Positions 19,101 through 20,406 of a stretch of DNA of 20,406 nt are shown piece by piece; within the stretch, counting starts at the first letter, position 1, and each line of letters opens with the position of its first letter. The DNA comes from Mastigamoeba balamuthi (taxonomy: Eukaryota; Evosea; Mastigamoebida; Mastigamoebidae): contig CACRSC010000010.1 of NCBI GenBank assembly GCA_902651635.1, positions 1,037,048-1,057,453 of the forward strand, given 5' to 3'. The notes beneath the pieces were generated by a model that saw nothing but the letters and a program-made list of their open reading frames with translations, did not search any database and was not told the DNA's origin. The position numbers and the translations under genes are program-made.

Positions 19101-20263
19101 GGGCTGGGCCAACGGCGTCGGCGTCGTCTCGCTGCTGGCGCTCGACGCCGACGCGCAGCCCGTGGGCCCCGCGCCGACGGCCAGCGGCGAGTACTTTGTG
19201 CTGTGCGCCCGCGAGACCGACGTCGCGCTGCTCGAGTGGGAGCCCGCGGCCGCCGCGCTCTCGGAGCTGCGCCGCACGACGCTCAAGACCTCGTGGCCCG
19301 TGGCCCACGCGTGCGTCTTCGGCGCCGCCGACAGCCGCGCGGTGGCCGCCGTCGACGAGGAGACGCGCGTGCACGTGCTGCGCCTGATGGACCTCAGCTC
19401 CGTGGCCTCAGTCCCTCTCACCGACGAGCTGCTGCCGCCCGCGGACCCCGCGGCCCCGCGCCCCGTGATCGTCCCCGCCGCCGCCCGTGCCGCGCCGAGC
19501 GGGCGCGTGTACTATGTGGGGCGGCCGGTGCCAGGGGGCCCGTGCCACGTGAACATCTGGGCGCTGCTCGACGACGACAAGGCGCGCGTCGATGAGCTCA
19601 AGGCCGACGAGACGCTCGCGCAGAACGTGCCGCCCCCGGCGAAGCCCTCTCTGATGCAGAAGCTCTCGCTGTCGGAGCTCCCAGCGCCCTCGGACCTGCG
19701 CCTCCTCTGTACGCCCCTCTCCCCCTCTCCCCTCTGCCCACTCTTCCAAGGCGCGGGCTGATGCGCGTCGGCGGCGCCGAGCAGTCCACGCGCCGGTGCC
19801 GGGGTCGCAGAGGCCGCAGCTGGCGGGGGACGACGAGGAGGGCAAGAGGAGAGCGCTGATGGGCGACGCGGCGCCGGCGGCGGCGGCAGACAAGGAGAAG
19901 AAGCCCAAGGACAGGGCCGAGGAGCTCGCGGCCGCCAACGACGGGGCCCGCGGGCAGATGCAGAGGAACCTCGACGTACGCGCGCTCCGGGAGGGCGGGG
20001 CAGAGCCACCGGGGCGGGGGGGGAGCAACGTCTCACTGCGTGTCGGCCCCGCAGCTCATGAAACAGAGAGGAGAGCACCTGCTGAGGATCGAGGACAAGA
20101 GCGACGAGCTGGCGGCCCACGCGTCCGACTTCGCGAGCCTCTGTCGCCAGCTCTCCGAGTGCGCCCGCGCTCTCTCGCGCTCTCAGGGGCGCTCTCAGAC
20201 TCACCGGGGCTGTCGCTCTGCCGGCGCAGACAGGAGAAGAACAAGAAGTGGTACCAACTGTGA
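16106..20263 (+). CDS. tomosyn/Lgl-family WD40 protein with C-terminal R-SNARE
   Basis: Exons are 16106-~16600/16626 (donor unresolved), 17001-17482, 17548-17763, 17837-18218, 18285-19708, 19785-19975, 20055-20158 and 20230-20263; phases agree for exons 2-8. The product is about 1,100 aa, as usual for tomosyn. The N-terminus reads AYDAVQRLLALATSRG, the first propeller blade of Lgl/tomosyn proteins. Later blades include YLLLGTRSGTLHALDV, FATAHADGTVSLWKY and, across a splice, LLITGHEDGSVNVWS. Two Gln/Ala/Pro/Glu-rich inserts (about 18010-18200 and 18520-18785) separate propeller segments. The last exons encode a SNARE helix with the central arginine in LMKQRGEHLLRIEDKSDEL and the ending NKKWYQL. 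There is no transmembrane segment, as in tomosyn. Family members bind syntaxin/SNAP-25-type SNAREs through this helix and restrain vesicle fusion. Base composition is extremely GC- and CpG-rich. Confidence 0.85.
16627..17000 (+). other. long first intron of the tomosyn gene with internal repeat
   Basis: The interval between the first exon and the acceptor TGCGCAG at 17000 is about 370-400 nt, against 65-79 nt for the other six introns. It is rich in GTGTGGCCCTCTGTG-type repeats, and a ~40-nt motif occurs twice (about 16849-16885 and 16936-16978, both with TGTGCT and GTGG/GGAAT then GCGGGC). No canonical GTRAGT donor in phase 2 was found; GTGTGG at 16627 is the best phase-compatible choice. 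Confidence 0.5.
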
Positions 20264-20406
20264 ACAGCACAACACAGAGAGAGGCGTCCGCATTCGCACA
20301 CAACTCGAAGAGGGGGGGTTGGGGGTCCTCTGGAACACTGGCACGCCAGAAGCTGCCTCGCTGGTCTCTCAGGCGCCAGGGCTGCCCGAGACCGAGGCGA
20401 CGACGA
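20264..20406. other. 3' flank of tomosyn gene
   Basis: Short downstream stretch with a G run near 20310-20325. No polyadenylation signal or further gene is evident. Confidence 0.4.

Noticed and set aside
17737-19374. 545-codon minus-strand open frame opposite the tomosyn gene
   Set aside because: It is antisense to a well-supported multi-exon gene. In very GC-rich coding DNA the opposite strand has few stops, and its composition (Arg/Leu/Gly runs) is that of a shadow frame.

Overview
The window looks like nuclear DNA of a GC-rich unicellular eukaryote. Genes are split by short GT-AG introns (about 53-120 nt), coding exons are very CpG-rich, and the clearest gene encodes a two-propeller tomosyn/Lgl protein with a C-terminal R-SNARE. 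No bacterial operon, rRNA, tRNA or CRISPR array was seen. The species is not identifiable by reading; an amoebozoan-like protist would fit, but that is a guess.

Layout. (1) 1-3410 is CpG-poor repeat DNA. Two arrays of short hairpin repeats (1-725 and 3180-3410) enclose a broken minus-strand gene (about 986-2790) that is probably a dead transposase. (2) 3480-14486 is an array with a repeated order: an A gene (+), a B reading frame (+), a conserved block D, a C gene (-), and a conserved spacer upstream of C. The order is seen about three and a half times with different parts lost: relict A - relict B1 - D - C1; B2 - C2 (its D replaced by unrelated DNA ending at a single N); A fragment - B3 remnant - D - C3; then a complete A. 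A and C are paralogues in opposite orientation. Each can be built as four exons with the same intron positions and phases and an identical third-exon length of 130 nt. C1 (297 aa), C2 (299 aa) and A (292 aa) assemble without stops; C3 is frameshifted before its C-terminal helix. (3) 14487-16105 holds no convincing gene except a further broken A-like copy at about 15600-15905. (4) 16106-20263 (+) is the tomosyn-like gene in about eight exons.

The A/C family is not one I recognise. It has a cysteine-containing core with the motifs PCPRCC, FVFDxCxS, CNSSRLHL and LCSKS, a proline/serine-rich linker, and a short leucine-rich C-terminal helix. The other strong signal is decay by C-to-T and G-to-A transitions. 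The relict A copy differs from intact A at 12 of 159 gap-free positions; 11 are transitions towards T/A and 8 of those lie in CpG. Inverted repeats around the dead transposase show the same pattern. This suggests that part of the locus has been cytosine-methylated, or otherwise deaminated, and silenced, while the tomosyn gene next to it stays CpG-rich.
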